Shown: positions 24,590 to 37,266, counted from the stretch's first letter. The stretch is DNA of 64,000 nt from Lomentospora prolificans (GCA_029532625.1 JARFXM010000009.1:4774001-4838000), one strand, 5' to 3'. Program-made: numbers and translations. Notes: generated by a model not told the origin, from the letters alone.

Positions 24590-26510
24590 GCTGTTCAGCT
24601 GGGACTCAAGCGGCGCAAGGACTACTGAAGTGGGCGGATATGCTGGCTATGTCAACCCTCCTGGATAAAACGAGAACACAGGCAGTGGATTATATTCTCT
24701 CGTTACTGCTGCGCTCCCGCCTAAAGCCTGGGAATTTCACCACATTGCCGTGTAGGAGGATATGGATTCCTTGTCTATCGAGCCCCAGTATTCCAGCTAA
24801 CTAGGTGTTGAAAGATCCAAGGCGTTCGATAGACCTGTCGTACACTGGTTTCCCTGACCGTTCAAGAAGCAAGTTACAATACCCGGAAAATGGAGGTGGC
24901 TAAGGAAGGGTTGGATTTGATGTCTAGACGTATAGTTCCAAGGATCGGTGGTGTCTTGGGAGCTAAGAGTATGTGTATGGAAAACTTTTATAACTTTTAT
25001 TATAGTCATGCGAGCAGTATCGGTTTTGTATGTATTATCAGCAAGCCTTTCGAACCATTTGGCACTCTCATCCTTTTGTCTTCTGTGACTCCGTCGCCAT
25101 TGCCAGGTGTATGAGTAAGGACTCTACATCAAACCCGTTAAGACGCCGATGAGGGTGGTCAGGGGCGACATGCCCTCGCCTTCCGCAAGATCGAAAGATC
25201 CACGGAAGGTCCTCGTCGTCGCGCCTTAGTAGTTTCATCAACTTCCGAGATTGGGGCCCTGTGTTGCTTCCTGTGAGTAAAACTCCCACACGATATTAGG
25301 CTACGTTTAACTTTGGGTAGATGGTTTGCAATGGCCGTGAATAGAGAGCATGCGAAAGTCCAGCCTGGACAGATAGGCATGGCCAATTTGCCGTTTTGGT
25401 CGTTGCCAACCTGGGCATTGCTAAAGCTGGGCTGTTGCGAGATCCATAAACTCCAGCCCAGGTGGCTCGGCAGCTGGCGTGCGTTGCCCGAATTGGCACA
25501 AGTTCCCCTCTAGGAGTCATTATCGTCTCTCCGTGCAGCGAGTCCGAGAGCTGTCCCCTTTGTTCAGTCCTCTATGTCGGTTCAGGTTGCACCTTTTGCC
25601 CTCACCCTCTCCTGCCTGCCTCAGCTTGTCGCGGCGACTCTCCACTGGCGATCCCACGTTTTTCTGTACCTGTGCGCAGGGAGCACATGTCGGGGATCAC
25701 GTCCCGGGGCATGACATGGAGGACTAGGTCGGGGAGCCCACGAGAAAACAAATGGCATTTCGTCGTGGGCCTCGTGGTTTTCGTTACAGCACATCGTTTA
25801 GTGCTGGTCGGTCAGGAGGTTAGGCGGGGATGCATGGTGGAGAGCGGATCAATAGATTGCGATGAGAGCCATTGCGCAAGTTAGGAGGTGCAAGTTGATG
25901 CATTCGAGACGGAGCTAAGGAATCCTTTCTGCTATGTCTGGCTCTTTTTTATCACCTCCCGTTCTTTCTTGCCTTTTCTGCGTCACGTAGTACCTGGACT
26001 TGGCGCATGCTGTAGCTACGAGCGGTTCAGTTGGACGACAGTGGATCAATATTAATGACTGGCCAGCAATATCAGCAACACTGGAGTGGTTTGCCGTGCC
26101 GGGGATTGATAGTTGGTGCAAGGATTGGTGGTCTATAGAGAGGTGATTCCGTTTGGTTTTCTGCGGCTCGCGTGTATTTCCAGACTGAGCAAGGTACAGG
26201 AAAGAGTTGGGTCAATTGATATTATTCCTGATGAATGCCACCACATCCCACTCAACGTAATGGAGAGAGATCCATGATCAGAGTTTTGGGCTAACTAGCA
26301 CGCCGAAAGATACTTCCGATGGCTCGCTGCCGGCGCTTTTTTGTCCTCAATAGGCCGGACCAGACCAGGCCAGAGTTAAGAGATGAAAGCGGTCCTCGCC
26401 GCCCCATCCAGGCCCCATTGATTTTGATCAATGGAGCCCTCAGCTATCACTATTGGTGATTTGTGCTCCTCGCCAGCCCTTTCCGCCGAATAAACACCCT
26501 GGACCTGCTG

Positions 26511-26531
26511 AAGGGAGGGGGGGAGGGGGGT
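26511..26531 (+). repeat. G-rich tract, possible G-quadruplex
   Basis: Three runs of G (3, 7 and 6 long) separated by single A bases. The seven-G run can supply two triplets, so a four-stranded structure is possible on paper. Confidence 0.3.
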
Positions 26532-28749
26532 GTGAACATTGATCTGTTTCAACCCCGCCATGTATCCTGTTGCCGCGAGGTCTGACCCTGCCCTGCGTCC
26601 CGCCCGCCGAGCATGCCCTGTCCAGACTTCCAAGTTGAAGCACCCGTACTCAACTTGTAACTGCACATGGGGATCCTCTGACTCGATGGTCGGCTCATGA
26701 ATCAATATTGATGCTTTTCCCTTCTTGCTCCCTATCCAACTGCTGCTTTAGTAGGGTCGCTAAGCTCCAACTGGTGCAGCGCAGAGCAGAAGATCCACGG
26801 CGCAATCATTGCGAGCCGGGAGCTGCCAGCAAAAGCCCAGAATAATACTAAAGAGTATTACGGGGAAGAGTGTCATTGATCCATGGCACCATGGTAACAT
26901 CTATGGAATCCATGGCCAGCATTTGATCAAGCGCGAGAAACCAAGCCAAACGTCACAGCTTCCCATTCGTCTCCCTCCCCGCCGCCAGATCTGAACGCAG
27001 AACAGGTTCCCCATCAATAATTGACTTTCTTGCTTTTTGCATTTCATTTTTCTTTTCCCTTTTTTCGGTTTCCACTTTTCCACTTTCCACCAAGCTAAAG
27101 ACGCCCTCTTTTTATCTTTCGTCTCCCTGCCTCCTCCCCGGAACAGCTAGTTGAGGAACTTTGCGAAAGTGACACTATGCTGCAGCAGAGCATGACCACG
27201 AGCTTCAAGTGCGCGCGCAACTAAGCCCATACATACAGTTTTGGTAGTCCAAACTCCAAGTATACACCAGATCCGACCCGGCTCTGGAGGCTAACTTGTA
27301 GACCAGTCAGGATCCACTTGGCTTTTTCTCTCCAACGAAATCCGTTGTCGCACTCCGCGTTGGAAGTGCATTTCCCAATTGCTGCGTTAACGATCTTGGA
27401 AAAACTAAGCTTGTATCAATACCTGTTAAACCACATCCCTGGTCCTTGGCCAGCTTTGCCGTCCCAGCCAGTTCCTGCCATTGTTCCAACACCCAGCACC
27501 GAGGACTTGAGAGACTCCTTACCTTCCCTACTTACTGAGACAGAGTCTACAGGTACAAGTAGCCTCCAGCCCTGTGGTATGTTTCCGTCCTACCAGTATT
27601 TGTGTCTCTTCCCAATGGATGATGGGGTGACAACACGATCCCCAGCAAGCCACTCGGCCAAACTTACACCTCGCCCCCCAGTTTTGCCCATTGCACCCAC
27701 CCACCCATTATTCTTGGTCTTCAAGTTCTCACTCGAGAGCACAGCACGGATGCCCTTTCACACTCTCGCACCACACCCTCGCTCTCTCGCACTTTCTGAC
27801 TTTCTCAGTTTCTCTTGCTCGCGGCAAAAAGCTAGGCTGGCTCCGCTTACGTCTTAACTCCAGCCCAGTTGGGTCTGACCTGGATCCACCCGTCCACCAC
27901 CGCCAGCTTGCACATTCCCATGAAACCACCCCCTTCCTGCCCCTCTAATGATTAATTGATGTTCTGTTCCCGCGCAGCGTTAGCGCTCCCCACGCAAGGC
28001 CGGCCACCTCAACCAGCAACTTGAACCTTGAACACCACCTTGATGCTGTTCAAGTTCCCATTTGATTTTCCCCCACACAACCTGGCATCATTGCTCCTCC
28101 CCAACGGCCCCACCAAGCTCACCAGTGTAGACTTGACCACAGAGCAGCACTTGACCTGATTACGAGCTTTTTCCAATCCGACGATTCCAGCTCAAACTCT
28201 TCTGACCTCCAATCACGTACTTTCGATTGCTTGCGACAGCTCGTGCTATTAGCACCGTCATTGATCGCCCAGCAATTGGTCCCGTTCCTTCCAGCAGCTG
28301 GAATGTGCCCAGTGCGATAACAGGGCTCTCGCTCTCTCGGGTATTTGGAAGCTTCGCTTATTCCGGCATCTCGTCCAATCTTGCGAACACGCACCCTCCA
28401 TCCACCAGAGAACAAAGAAGGGTCGTGTGTTCCTTGTCGCTGGACGAGATAGCTTCTCTCCATCCCCAGCTGCGAGTGGGTCGCCTGTCCTTTTCCGCCA
28501 GCTTCCATCTTTGTCTTGAGTTAATCCTCACCTCGAAGCTCTAGCTCTACTGCTTGCTCTATGCTAGTTCCCCCTTCTCAAATCCTCTCTCCGAAAAGTC
28601 CATTCCGAGCACCAACGCCAAAGTTACCAAACACCCACACACCTTTTGAGAGTGTATCAATCCCTCCATTGCCAGCTACGTCGCTCTCGGGTGTTTGACG
28701 ATTCTATCCCGCTTAATTGATCGTCGTGAGCCCTTCCATTTGATTAACA

Positions 28750-28800
28750 TTTTTTCCCTTCCTCTTTCTTTTTTTGCTTTTCCCACTTTATTGTTTCGGT
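28750..28800 (+). promoter_or_regulatory. Polypyrimidine tract upstream of the PKA gene
   Basis: About 50 bases that are almost all C and T lie 220-270 bases before the PKA start. Such CT tracts commonly precede transcription or translation starts of highly expressed fungal genes. The role is inferred. Confidence 0.35.
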
Positions 28801-29019
28801 CTCCTGTCGAAACCTTATTATATTGTCTTCCGACAGGCCGAGTGCTTATGTCAAGATCAAGATCGAGAGCTTGATCGACCCCGCCGCCCCGCCGATTACT
28901 TCCACCTCGTCATTTCTGCGTAGCTGCAACCTACGTCCGCCGTCTTGTGCCTCCGATTGCGATCGCGGTTCCGCTCGAATTCAGCCAACTTCGGCCGGAC
29001 CCTCCGACTGTCCCATCAT

Positions 29020-30920
29020 ATGCCTAGCCTCGGTTTCCTCAAGAAGAGAAGAACTAGGGAGGGCAACGGAGAAAACCAGACCAATTCGCCGACAAGCCCT
29101 GTAACTGCGACCGCTGCTACACCATCGCAGTCTGGTTCTACCTCTGCCGACGGTGGAAGACTCCCTTCCTTTCCTCTTCCACCTTCGGCCGCCCCGACTG
29201 GTGGCCCGGTTCCTACATCCCCAGGCCTCGCCAAGGCCACATCCAGGACAGCTTCGGTGACCTCGCCCGGCAGCGAGGACGGCCAAATGTCCAACCTCAC
29301 AGCCCAGAAGGCCTACCCGAGCTCTTACCAAGCTGCACCTTCGTCCGAACAGCAGAACCTACCCAGTATTAGCAATCTTATAAACCAACCCCAGCAGCAG
29401 CAGCAGCAGCAGTCTCAGTACCTGGCACAGCCAGGCACCCACCAAGGCCACACCGTTAGCCCTGGGACCGACCCGGACAAGCTTGCGCAAGCCCAGGCCA
29501 GTTCCGTAATGGCCCCTCCTACGCAGCCCGTTGCCGGCCATGGCGGTGCCCAGCAGCAGGGGCATGTCGCACAAACCAACCAGCCCGTACAACAAGCTTC
29601 GAGCACTCAGCAGCCGCAGTACGCCGCTGCTGAGGGCAACGCACAAAACAACCAGGGCCAAGGCCGCGTGACGAAGGGCAAATACTCGTTACAGGACTTC
29701 GAGATTTTGAGGACTTTGGGAACCGGTAGTTTTGGTCGAGTCCATCTCGTACAGTCCAGGCACAACACCCGATTCTACGCTATCAAGGTGCTGAAGAAGG
29801 CGCAAGTCGTCAAGATGAAGCAAGTAGAGCACACAAACGACGAGAGGCGGATGTTGGGAGAGGTCAAGCATCCTTTCCTAGTGACTTTGTGGGGTACATT
29901 CCAGGACTCCAAGAATCTATATATGGTCATGGACTTTGTTGAAGGAGGGGAGTTATTTTCGCTGTTAAGGAAGTCCGGCGTAAGTGTTCCCTCCCCCAGC
30001 CACCGGGAGGTCTGTTTATCCTTTGAATCGGAACAACCGGAACCCCTTCGGCGGAGGAGTAAGTCGTACAACGGGGGCTAACCGGATGTATTAGCGCTTT
30101 CCTAACCCCGTCGCCAAATTCTATGCCGCGGAAGTGACACTTGCTTTGGAGTATCTCCACTCAAGAAACATTATATATCGAGATTTGAAACCTGAGAACC
30201 TGCTCCTTGATCGCCATGGTCATCTCAAGATCACGGATTTCGGCTTCGCGAAGAGGGTACCGGATAAGACCTGGACGTTGTGCGGTACACCCGACTATCT
30301 TGCCCCCGAGGTAGTGAGCAATAAGGGCTACAACAAGTCCGTCGATTGGTATGTTTACCCTTTCTCTTCCTAGTGCTCAAGTTCAGGTCCACTAGTATAT
30401 TTGCACTAGACTGTGGGGTCCATCGCTAACAATACGTCAAGGTGGTCGCTAGGCATCTTGATTTACGAGATGTTGTGCGGATACACGCCCTTCTGGGACA
30501 GCGGTTCGCCTATGAAGATTTATGAGAATATCCTTCGAGGCACAGTCAAGTACCCGAGCTATATCAACCCAGATGCACAGGACCTTCTTGAGAGATTAAT
30601 CACGGCGGACATCACGAAGCGGCTGGGTAACCTCTACCACGGTTCGGCAGATATTAAGAACCACCCTTGGTTCGCTGAGGTAACCTGGGAACGCCTTGCA
30701 CGGAAAGATATAGACGCGCCGTATACCCCACCGGTGAAGGCGGGCGTTGGTGACACCAGTCTGTTTGACCGGTACCCAGAAGAAACGGAACGATACGGCC
30801 AGACTGGGCATGACGAGTGAGTTGGAGTCATTTCTCTCTTTGTCTAATCTCTTTATATGCCCTCAGGACTAACATTGTCATCACGTGAATAGATATGGCC
30901 ATCTCTTTGTGGACTTCTAG
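29020..30920 (+). CDS. cAMP-dependent protein kinase catalytic subunit
   Basis: Four exons: 29020-29979, 30095-30348, 30442-30816 and 30893-30920, giving 538 aa. It is the catalytic subunit released by cAMP from the regulatory subunit; in fungi it controls growth, conidiation, sensing and virulence traits. The start MPSLGFLKKRRT is preferred over an in-frame ATG at 28945 because this opening matches fungal PKA proteins. Residues 1-220 are low complexity with a polyglutamine run at 125-131. Kinase motifs: GTGSFGRV (235-241), Lys256 in YAIKVL, YRDLKPEN with Asp350, DFG 368-370, activation-loop Thr381 in KTWTLCGTP, and the C-terminal hydrophobic motif HLFVDF at the very end. The last exon is only 28 nt but encodes that essential motif. 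Which of the fungal paralogues it is I infer as the main one (CPKA/PkaA-like). Confidence 0.95.
29392..29412 (+). repeat. CAG repeat encoding polyglutamine
   Basis: Seven consecutive CAG codons in exon 1 of the PKA gene. Pure triplet runs like this are prone to length change between strains. Confidence 0.8.
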
Positions 30921-31293
30921 AGGCAAGTGGGCATTGGCGGCGGACATAATTTTTGCCCCTCTATACCATTTAAAGTCTTTGGCGCTCTCTCTATTCTTTG
31001 GGCATGGTTCCTCTCCAAATAGCCAAGAGATGACGTTTACGGCATTACAAGCGGCACATGATGCATATAACGAGAGAAGTGGCATAAGAGTACTAGGCGT
31101 GGCGGTTGAGCCGAACTTCATTCACTACGTCTTCTTGTTTCGAGTACAAAAAATAAAGGGAGGGAAGTAGAGAGAAGGCGCGGCGCGGTCTGAGATCGAT
31201 GGTAGTGTCTCGACAGCAGTAAACAGGAGAGTGGCGTTTTGGCGGGTGTTTTACTTGCTCTTTTTTTCTTTTCTTTCTCTCTTTTTCTCTTTA

Positions 31294-31313
31294 TCTCTCT
31301 CTCTCTCTCTCTC
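31294..31313. repeat. (CT)n microsatellite
   Basis: About ten perfect CT units inside a longer pyrimidine-rich stretch (31258-31315). Confidence 0.85.
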
Positions 31314-31696
31314 CCACCACTCTCTACGAGAACACTCTCTCGTAGTTGAATATGAAATGGGATAAAAAGGAAGGATTATTCTTGGTATGCCGGGATGGGT
31401 GGGTTAGGAAATCTTGTTTTTCTCTTGTACATGGGATTCCTGCCCGGGGAGGGGGGATGATGGGTCGAAATATATGGGATAAGTGAATTTCTTTTTCTTC
31501 TTCCTATTTTACTGAACTGGGACGGAAGCGTAGGTTAAAAAGGGTTGGAAGGGAAAAAGAAACAGGGCCATAGTTTTGACAGAAACTACCAACTCGATCG
31601 TCACCAGCTTGTCCATTGACCTTTGTTCGATACCTGCCCAGGTTGCTTAGCAGCTTGTGATGAAGCCTCGCTGGAGATCTTCTGATATCTGAAATG

Positions 31697-31719
31697 TATA
31701 TATTTATATATATATATAT
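31697..31719. repeat. (TA)n microsatellite
   Basis: TA-rich dinucleotide run with one interruption. Confidence 0.8.
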
Positions 31720-32044
31720 GATAAGGCTATGCAGTAAAAAGATTGAGTCTAAGGATCTACCTCTACCAAGTAAACGTTGGTCGTATCTCGTCTCTAGCCG
31801 TGCACTGACTCCATTCTATTCGTATCAGGTCCTGTCACGTCTCTCGTAGATCTGATCAATAGCAATGGTATCAACCTGAAGGAAACAAAAAAAACCTCTC
31901 TACCCCAGGGGAATCTAAAAACTGACATCCATAGTGAGACAATAAGAGACTAGATAGTATAGCAAATGCAAATGCAAAACAAAACAAAGGAAAAGGCGGG
32001 GAACGAAACGAAACCCCTGCCGAATTCGAGACGCGTCATCCGTG

Positions 32045-34383
32045 TCAGTCCTCCTTGTATGGCGATGAGGAGCCCACGTATCCCTCGTCTTCCATGGCAC
32101 CAAATATCTGGTCCTCGCCAATGGCGATATTCTCCTCGACACCCTCCGTGTCGTCGGCGTCGGTGCTGTTTGACCCGTCGACGAGCAAGCTCCTCATGTC
32201 ATCCTCGCTCAGGATCGTCTCGATGGAACCCCTTCTCAGCCAAGGCCTCGTCTCCAAACGGCCCGTCTCGACCAGCCTTTCTATTCTCAGCCTGTTCGAG
32301 ATGAACTTGAGCTTGGGGAACGCGCTCTGCTGGCCCTCGTGGATCATTCGCGCGAGGCGATCCGGATCTGGGTCGGTGAGAATATGCCAGAAGTCCGAGA
32401 TGATGCTCTTAGGCCAAATTGTGATGGTGCCCGCAAAGGCATCCTGTAGCCAGAGCTGGCTCCAGTCCTGGCCCAAAGGGCGCGGGAGGAGCTCTGCATG
32501 GCGAATGAAGCGGAGCCACTTGTTCATGTCGAGCTTCAGGAAATTCTCAAAGGTTGACATGAGGTACCCGCCACGCCAGCCCGCACCTCGGCGATGGGTG
32601 ACCGGGTGACCGACAGTGCCGCGTGAGGAGAAGAAGAAGAGGTTGATGTGGGGGTTGACTTGGCTGACGATGGTGAAGTTAACGTTGAAATGCAGGTTGA
32701 GAGCCTTGATGGGGATATCGGTACGTAAGCTGCCGTCTTTCCACTTGCGGCCGAAGGAGTAAGGAACGAGATTCCCGTCGCGCGTCTTCATCATCAAGAC
32801 CACAGGGTTGAGAATGCCGGGTACCGCAGCCGAGGCGAGCACGGCGGACCAGATTACACAATCTGGGCTTGTGAGGTAGTTACATAGGATCGTAGGTGAG
32901 TGAGGATCTGACGGAACGCACGAGACGTTGAGAATCCGCCCTGTCCGCTGATATGCTTCGCGAAAGGTCATGGAGCCGCGGCACCACCAAGTAGAGCGAT
33001 CGGCCCAATCGACCGCGTCAAACCTAGCTCCCGTCTTCCACCAACGTGGAAGCCAGGTGAAGATTGATTCTCGGCACGCAGTGATACGAGTTGCGAGGGC
33101 GGGGACGAGTAGTTCCTTTAGTTCTTCGTTTGTTCTGGTGGCGACCAGTGCGGCAACAAGGGCGCCGCCACTAGTACCAGAAATCACATCTGGCAGCAAA
33201 TCGGCTTCGAGAAGGGCCTTGACGACTCCGAAATGATAGTAGGCGAACGTTGCTCCGCCGGAGAGACATAGGGCCGTTCGACCGAAATTAGCGTGTATGT
33301 GCTTGAACAGTAATCTTCGGGCGTCGTTCGAAAGTTGCTTTGTATGTAAAAGAAACTTGATCGTTTTTTCGGCTATAAAACTAGTCAGTAAAATATCGAA
33401 AGAAGCGCGTCACTACAAGCACGTAGCTTACACTCGTCCATGTAGTTTTGTACTAGGTTTTTCGTTCCGTAGTACGTCTGGCTATAGAGCCTTGGGCCCT
33501 CAACACCAACAAAGTTGCTCTTCACACAGGCCTCCGCTAGGACTCTCAGTTCCTCAACGGGCTTCGATTTGTCAGTTTCAACCGTGTCGGAATTCTCGAG
33601 GCTTTCCGCCTTGTGCCTCAACTTCCTCATGTGGTCCCAGACACGTTTGACCGTCTTAGAGTCATAGTACGCAAATTCGTTTTCTTCCTTCCAGCTTTGT
33701 CGCCCAAGGAAAGTGTCGAGTTCCTTGGCGGCCACAACCCAGTCGCGATAGTTGTTGGTCGTGCGCATATTCCTCCGCAGCCTCTCTCTCGTACCGCGCC
33801 AGGCGACCGTCTGCTCGTACAGATATATGTAGAGGCGAGTAAAAAGGTAGGATATCCATTCTAGCGCAAGAATGCCCGCGACACCTAGCAGCAACGGCCA
33901 CTTGAGTAGGTTATACAAGTAGCCCTCGCGGGTTTCATCTTTGGTCCTCTCGCCCAGCAGTGAATGGACCGGGGGCGGCCTATTCCTCCGTCGCTGCGGC
34001 TTCTTAATCTTCTCGTGCACGGGTGCCCAGTCGTTCTGAGCGGAGATGAAGACGGGTGGTTGTTGAGTCAGAGACAGTGTCTGCCGGAAATCTGGCGAGG
34101 TCGCATTTCCCGACGCCGAGGCTAAGGTGTCGTTTTCTTGAGAGTCTTCAGAGGTCAAACGAGGGCTGCGGATGGTGGTGAAGCTCGTCGTGCTCGGCGA
34201 TGTTGGCTCGTCAGCAGGAGAGTGGAAATCCGGCGCTTGTAAGGCATTTGCGAAGGCTTCGATGCCCTCCGGATCGGAAAAGTCCTCGGAAATCGCAGGA
34301 ATAGTTGAAGGATCGAAGGACTCGCGCGAGAAGCCATACTTGGAGTCGCTGGATTGGAAGAAGCTGTTTCGTCGCCCGGACAT
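32045..34383 (-). CDS. Patatin-like triacylglycerol lipase / phospholipase (DUF3336 + patatin, membrane-anchored)
   Basis: Two exons: 34383-33432 and 33372-32045, giving 759 aa. Related to yeast Tgl3/4/5 lipid-droplet lipases, which release fatty acids from triacylglycerol and some of which act on lysophospholipids. Residues 1-150 are Ser/Thr/Pro-rich; one hydrophobic segment at about 162-188; then the lipase N-terminal domain (DTFLGRQSWKEENEFAYYD, LYSQTYYGTKNLVQNYMDE); then the patatin fold with oxyanion loop CLSGGATFAYYHFG, nucleophile Ser385 in GTSGG, and Asp530 in KDGSLRTD completing the Ser-Asp dyad. The 59-nt intron join gives MDESEKTIKFLL, as expected. The tail is acidic. It is tail-to-tail with PKA. 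The exact substrate is not readable from sequence. Confidence 0.92.
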
Positions 34384-35447
34384 GGTTGCTAGCTTATAGG
34401 TGGGGAAGATCGAGCTGTACCATGTCGTAGTGGTAGGGTAACAGGTGTGGTTTCGAGAGAAATCTATTGTCGCCGAGTCAAAGTGGCTTAAGGTATAATA
34501 GGTCTATCATTCTGCATTTCTAACAGAGACAAGGAGACTGATCCGGGAACGAGAGCGAGGATATTAGCGTGAACGTGAGTAGGTGAGTTGGGGACGCCAG
34601 CTTGTTGGGATTACAGTGGACTAGCAATACACCATGCGGGATGGAGCCATGTCATCCCACTATACATTCAACAGCGCATCCATGTCATAGTGCAGATGAG
34701 TGTGTGATGCGCTTCGCCCTCAGCCAGCTGACAGCGTCTGTCACGTGGTACCGTGGCATGTCCAATATACTTCGAAAATGATCAATCTTGGTTGGACAAT
34801 GAGACTTCTCTGGCGTCATCGAAAAGTGCCTCCTGAGACTTCCATTGCAAGGCGACTCCCGAAGAACCCCCCATCCGCATTTCAAGCTAACTGTATACAG
34901 TATCCCCCTCGTTATTCACCACGACGTGGAATCATCTCGACGCCCCCCCCAACGGCTATCAACCTCGGCAGTATTGTCGAGAGGACAGCCGATCATCTTT
35001 GATATTCAACGCTGATGCAAAGAGGGAGCGTCTTCTAAGTGAACTGAATTGCAAGGATCTTGAGCTGAATGCAAAAAAAAGAAAAAAAAATTGTTACAGC
35101 CTACAAGTAATCTAATCATCGCTTGTGTTTGACTTCCACGAAAAGCAAGAGGAGCCGGAACTCCATCCAAATTTGAAACGTCGCCCTTTACAACCTTGGC
35201 AGCTGCGCTTCCAATTGCAAGGTATATCGCGTGACCTCGCGAAAGTGCGATCCTTCCGTGCTTCGACATAGCGGACGTAAGTCCCAAACATTAAGGCCGC
35301 AACCCAGAGCATTAAGCAGGCGCGCGACCATGATGAGATGTCATCTCCAACGCAGTCATCCCCTTAATTCCCTTGCCAACACTGTACTCTTAGTCGCCAT
35401 CCCGATTTCAGTCCCCATACGCAGCGAGCAGTGGATGCCTAGGGCTC
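34384..35447. other. Spacer between patatin-like gene and SAR1
   Basis: Promoter of the minus-strand patatin-like gene and 3' flank of SAR1. Holds a short poly-C near 34944-34951 and A-rich runs near 35071-35089. No gene recognised. Confidence 0.55.
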
Positions 35448-36482
35448 TTAGACGTATTGAGAAAGCCACCTTATACCATCGCCATAGCCTATATGCGTAT
35501 GGTTAGCGGCCTCAAGCGCACAATTATAGAAACTCTTTTGGGGATGCTAGAAGCCCCCCAAAAGGACTTACCCTGTCGCATGACGACTGAGCACATGAAG
35601 ACTTCGATAGGCCTGATTCCTTCAAGAGGCACCTTGCCCTTGCCGGTGGTCTGGTAGAGGCCAAGCTGATGGCGGAGCTCATCTTCGGAAATGGCGTCGG
35701 GGTGGTCGATCTTGTTGCCGAGAACCACAAAGGGGACCTTGGCAAGCTCCTCCATCGAGAGGAGAGCATCAAGTTCAGCCTTGGCTTCGGGAAATCGGTC
35801 GTGATCTTTGGCGTCGACAAGGAAGACGATACCATTCACCTCCGGGAAGTAGTCCTTCCAAAGACGGCGGGCTGTATTCGTGGAGACACTCACGTTAGTC
35901 GACCGGATCAAGCTTGTGCCCCATGCACGACGTAACCAGTCAAGCGGCATCCTCATTTTTAACACGGCTGATAACTTACCCTGTTGATGGCCACCTAGAT
36001 CGAAAGTTGTGAATCGTACATTACCGATGGCAAGTTCCTCGGAGGCTGTTCCCTGTTAGCGTCTATGGTGGTGATTCTGGATCGCTCAATGTTTTGGTCT
36101 TGGGCGTCTCATACTAGGATGAAGAGTGGGCTGAAGAATGGCGACTCGGTCGTTCTAATCATAGAAGGCCGCGTTAGTTATGGCCCAGAATTTGCAATCT
36201 ACGCGCCGACGAAGTCGACGTCTATTTTATCGACGGTACCTTGAGCATGTGTAATAGCGTGGTCTTTCCGGCGTTATCGAGACCGAGGAAGAGGAGCTTG
36301 GCGTGCTTGTTCAGCAGTCCAAGGCTAGAGAGGACATCGTAGACTAATCAGGTGCACAAACGCACTAAATGTCAGCTATCATCATGTCAAGAAGGAGTTG
36401 CGAGAAAAAATGATTGGGGTAAGGGGGACGGTAAGGGGAGCAGCAGGGACTCAAAAGACGTACACCAGTTGATAATCCACAT
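35448..36482 (-). CDS. SAR1: Small GTPase Sar1, COPII coat initiator
   Basis: Six exons: 36482-36464, 36343-36240, 36154-36115, 36045-35980, 35871-35572 and 35488-35448, giving 189 aa, the exact family length. GTP-bound Sar1 inserts its N-terminal helix into the ER membrane and recruits Sec23/24 to start COPII budding. Seen: N-terminal helix MWIINWFYDVLSSLGL, P-loop GLDNAGKT (27-34), switch I QPTLHPT, switch II DLGGHQQ, NKID base-recognition motif, and the C-terminal RWLSQYV. The first coding exon is only 19 nt and exon 3 only 40 nt. Frame continuity and family sequence fix all five introns. A likely 5' UTR intron (about 36646-36484) ends one base before the ATG, with branch TTCTAAC and a pyrimidine tract. 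Confidence 0.97.
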
Positions 36483-36483
36483 C

Positions 36484-36646
36484 CTGCAAGGCCAGAGGGA
36501 GGGTGAGTTAGAAATTAAGGATGTCTAGGAGATGAAGCAGAGAAATCGTGGATGTGGAAGGGTTAATTTGCAAAGTCGGATGAGATCGAGGAGTCGCGAG
36601 ATGTAGTTTGGTGATCTGGACTTAATAGCAGATCGGAAGTGCTCAC
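36484..36646 (-). other. Probable 5' UTR intron of SAR1
   Basis: On the minus strand a GTGAGC donor at 36646 is followed by a TTCTAAC branch sequence, a C/T-rich tract and CAG at 36484, one base before the SAR1 start codon. The acceptor is strong; the donor choice is the best candidate but not proven. Confidence 0.5.
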
Positions 36647-37266
36647 GGACCGTCCCCAAAACTGCTGGCGATTCTTGATGCCTGACATATCAGGCCTTCA
36701 ACCAGTGAGATTTGGGCAGCATAGCAACTTCATAGGGCGACCTCACCAGAAGTCATATGAACCTAAAACAAAGTAAGAGAGGCAGCAAGATCGTGTGACG
36801 TGGATTCGTGCCTTGGCATTCCCCAAATTATTCCCATATCTAATGCGAGTCGTAGCATACGTTATCTTGACCATTCGGCACACAGCCTGAAGTAGAGCAC
36901 ATTCACCTGTCGAGTCCGCTTCACGCATCAGCATTAGAGTGAGAGTGATGCGTGCCAAGAAATGTTTGACATTGAGCTATATACAATCGGGTTTGTTTGG
37001 TGACCCGAAATGCCGGGAAGATTGATACAAAAAGAAATATGTTTAGTGCAGCAGTGAACCTTCCCCGCTTATGATTTCCTTTCCAGATGGCCATTCTTGA
37101 TGTCCTGTCCTGTGTCCCAACTCGTAATAGAGTCATGTTCCTTGTGCTGATAACGCCGGTAGATGTATGAAAGAAATGTCATGGCTCATTATAGAGATCC
37201 TATGCGTGGCAATTCCACCTGCCACTTCTTCTCTTTTCCGTATCAACTTCATTCTCTCCTGCTCTC
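36647..37266. other. Spacer between SAR1 and the DUF2457-like gene
   Basis: Contains the SAR1 promoter (minus strand) and the 3' flank of the next minus-strand gene. No gene recognised. Confidence 0.5.

Larger units (their letters stand above)
24590..29019. other. Intergenic and probable long 5' leader of the PKA gene, 4.4 kb
   Basis: No convincing coding region. From about 27,000 the plus strand becomes pyrimidine-rich (for example 27041-27090 and 28750-28800), a composition typical of fungal promoters and leaders. Several upstream ATGs occur before the PKA start. A G-rich tract lies at 26511-26531. The left 400 bases are lectin 3' flank. Confidence 0.5.
30921..32044. other. Convergent 3' spacer with microsatellites
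   Basis: Lies between the stop codons of the PKA gene (+) and the patatin-like gene (-). It contains a CT dinucleotide run at 31294-31313 and an AT-rich TA run at about 31697-31719. No gene is visible. Confidence 0.6.
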
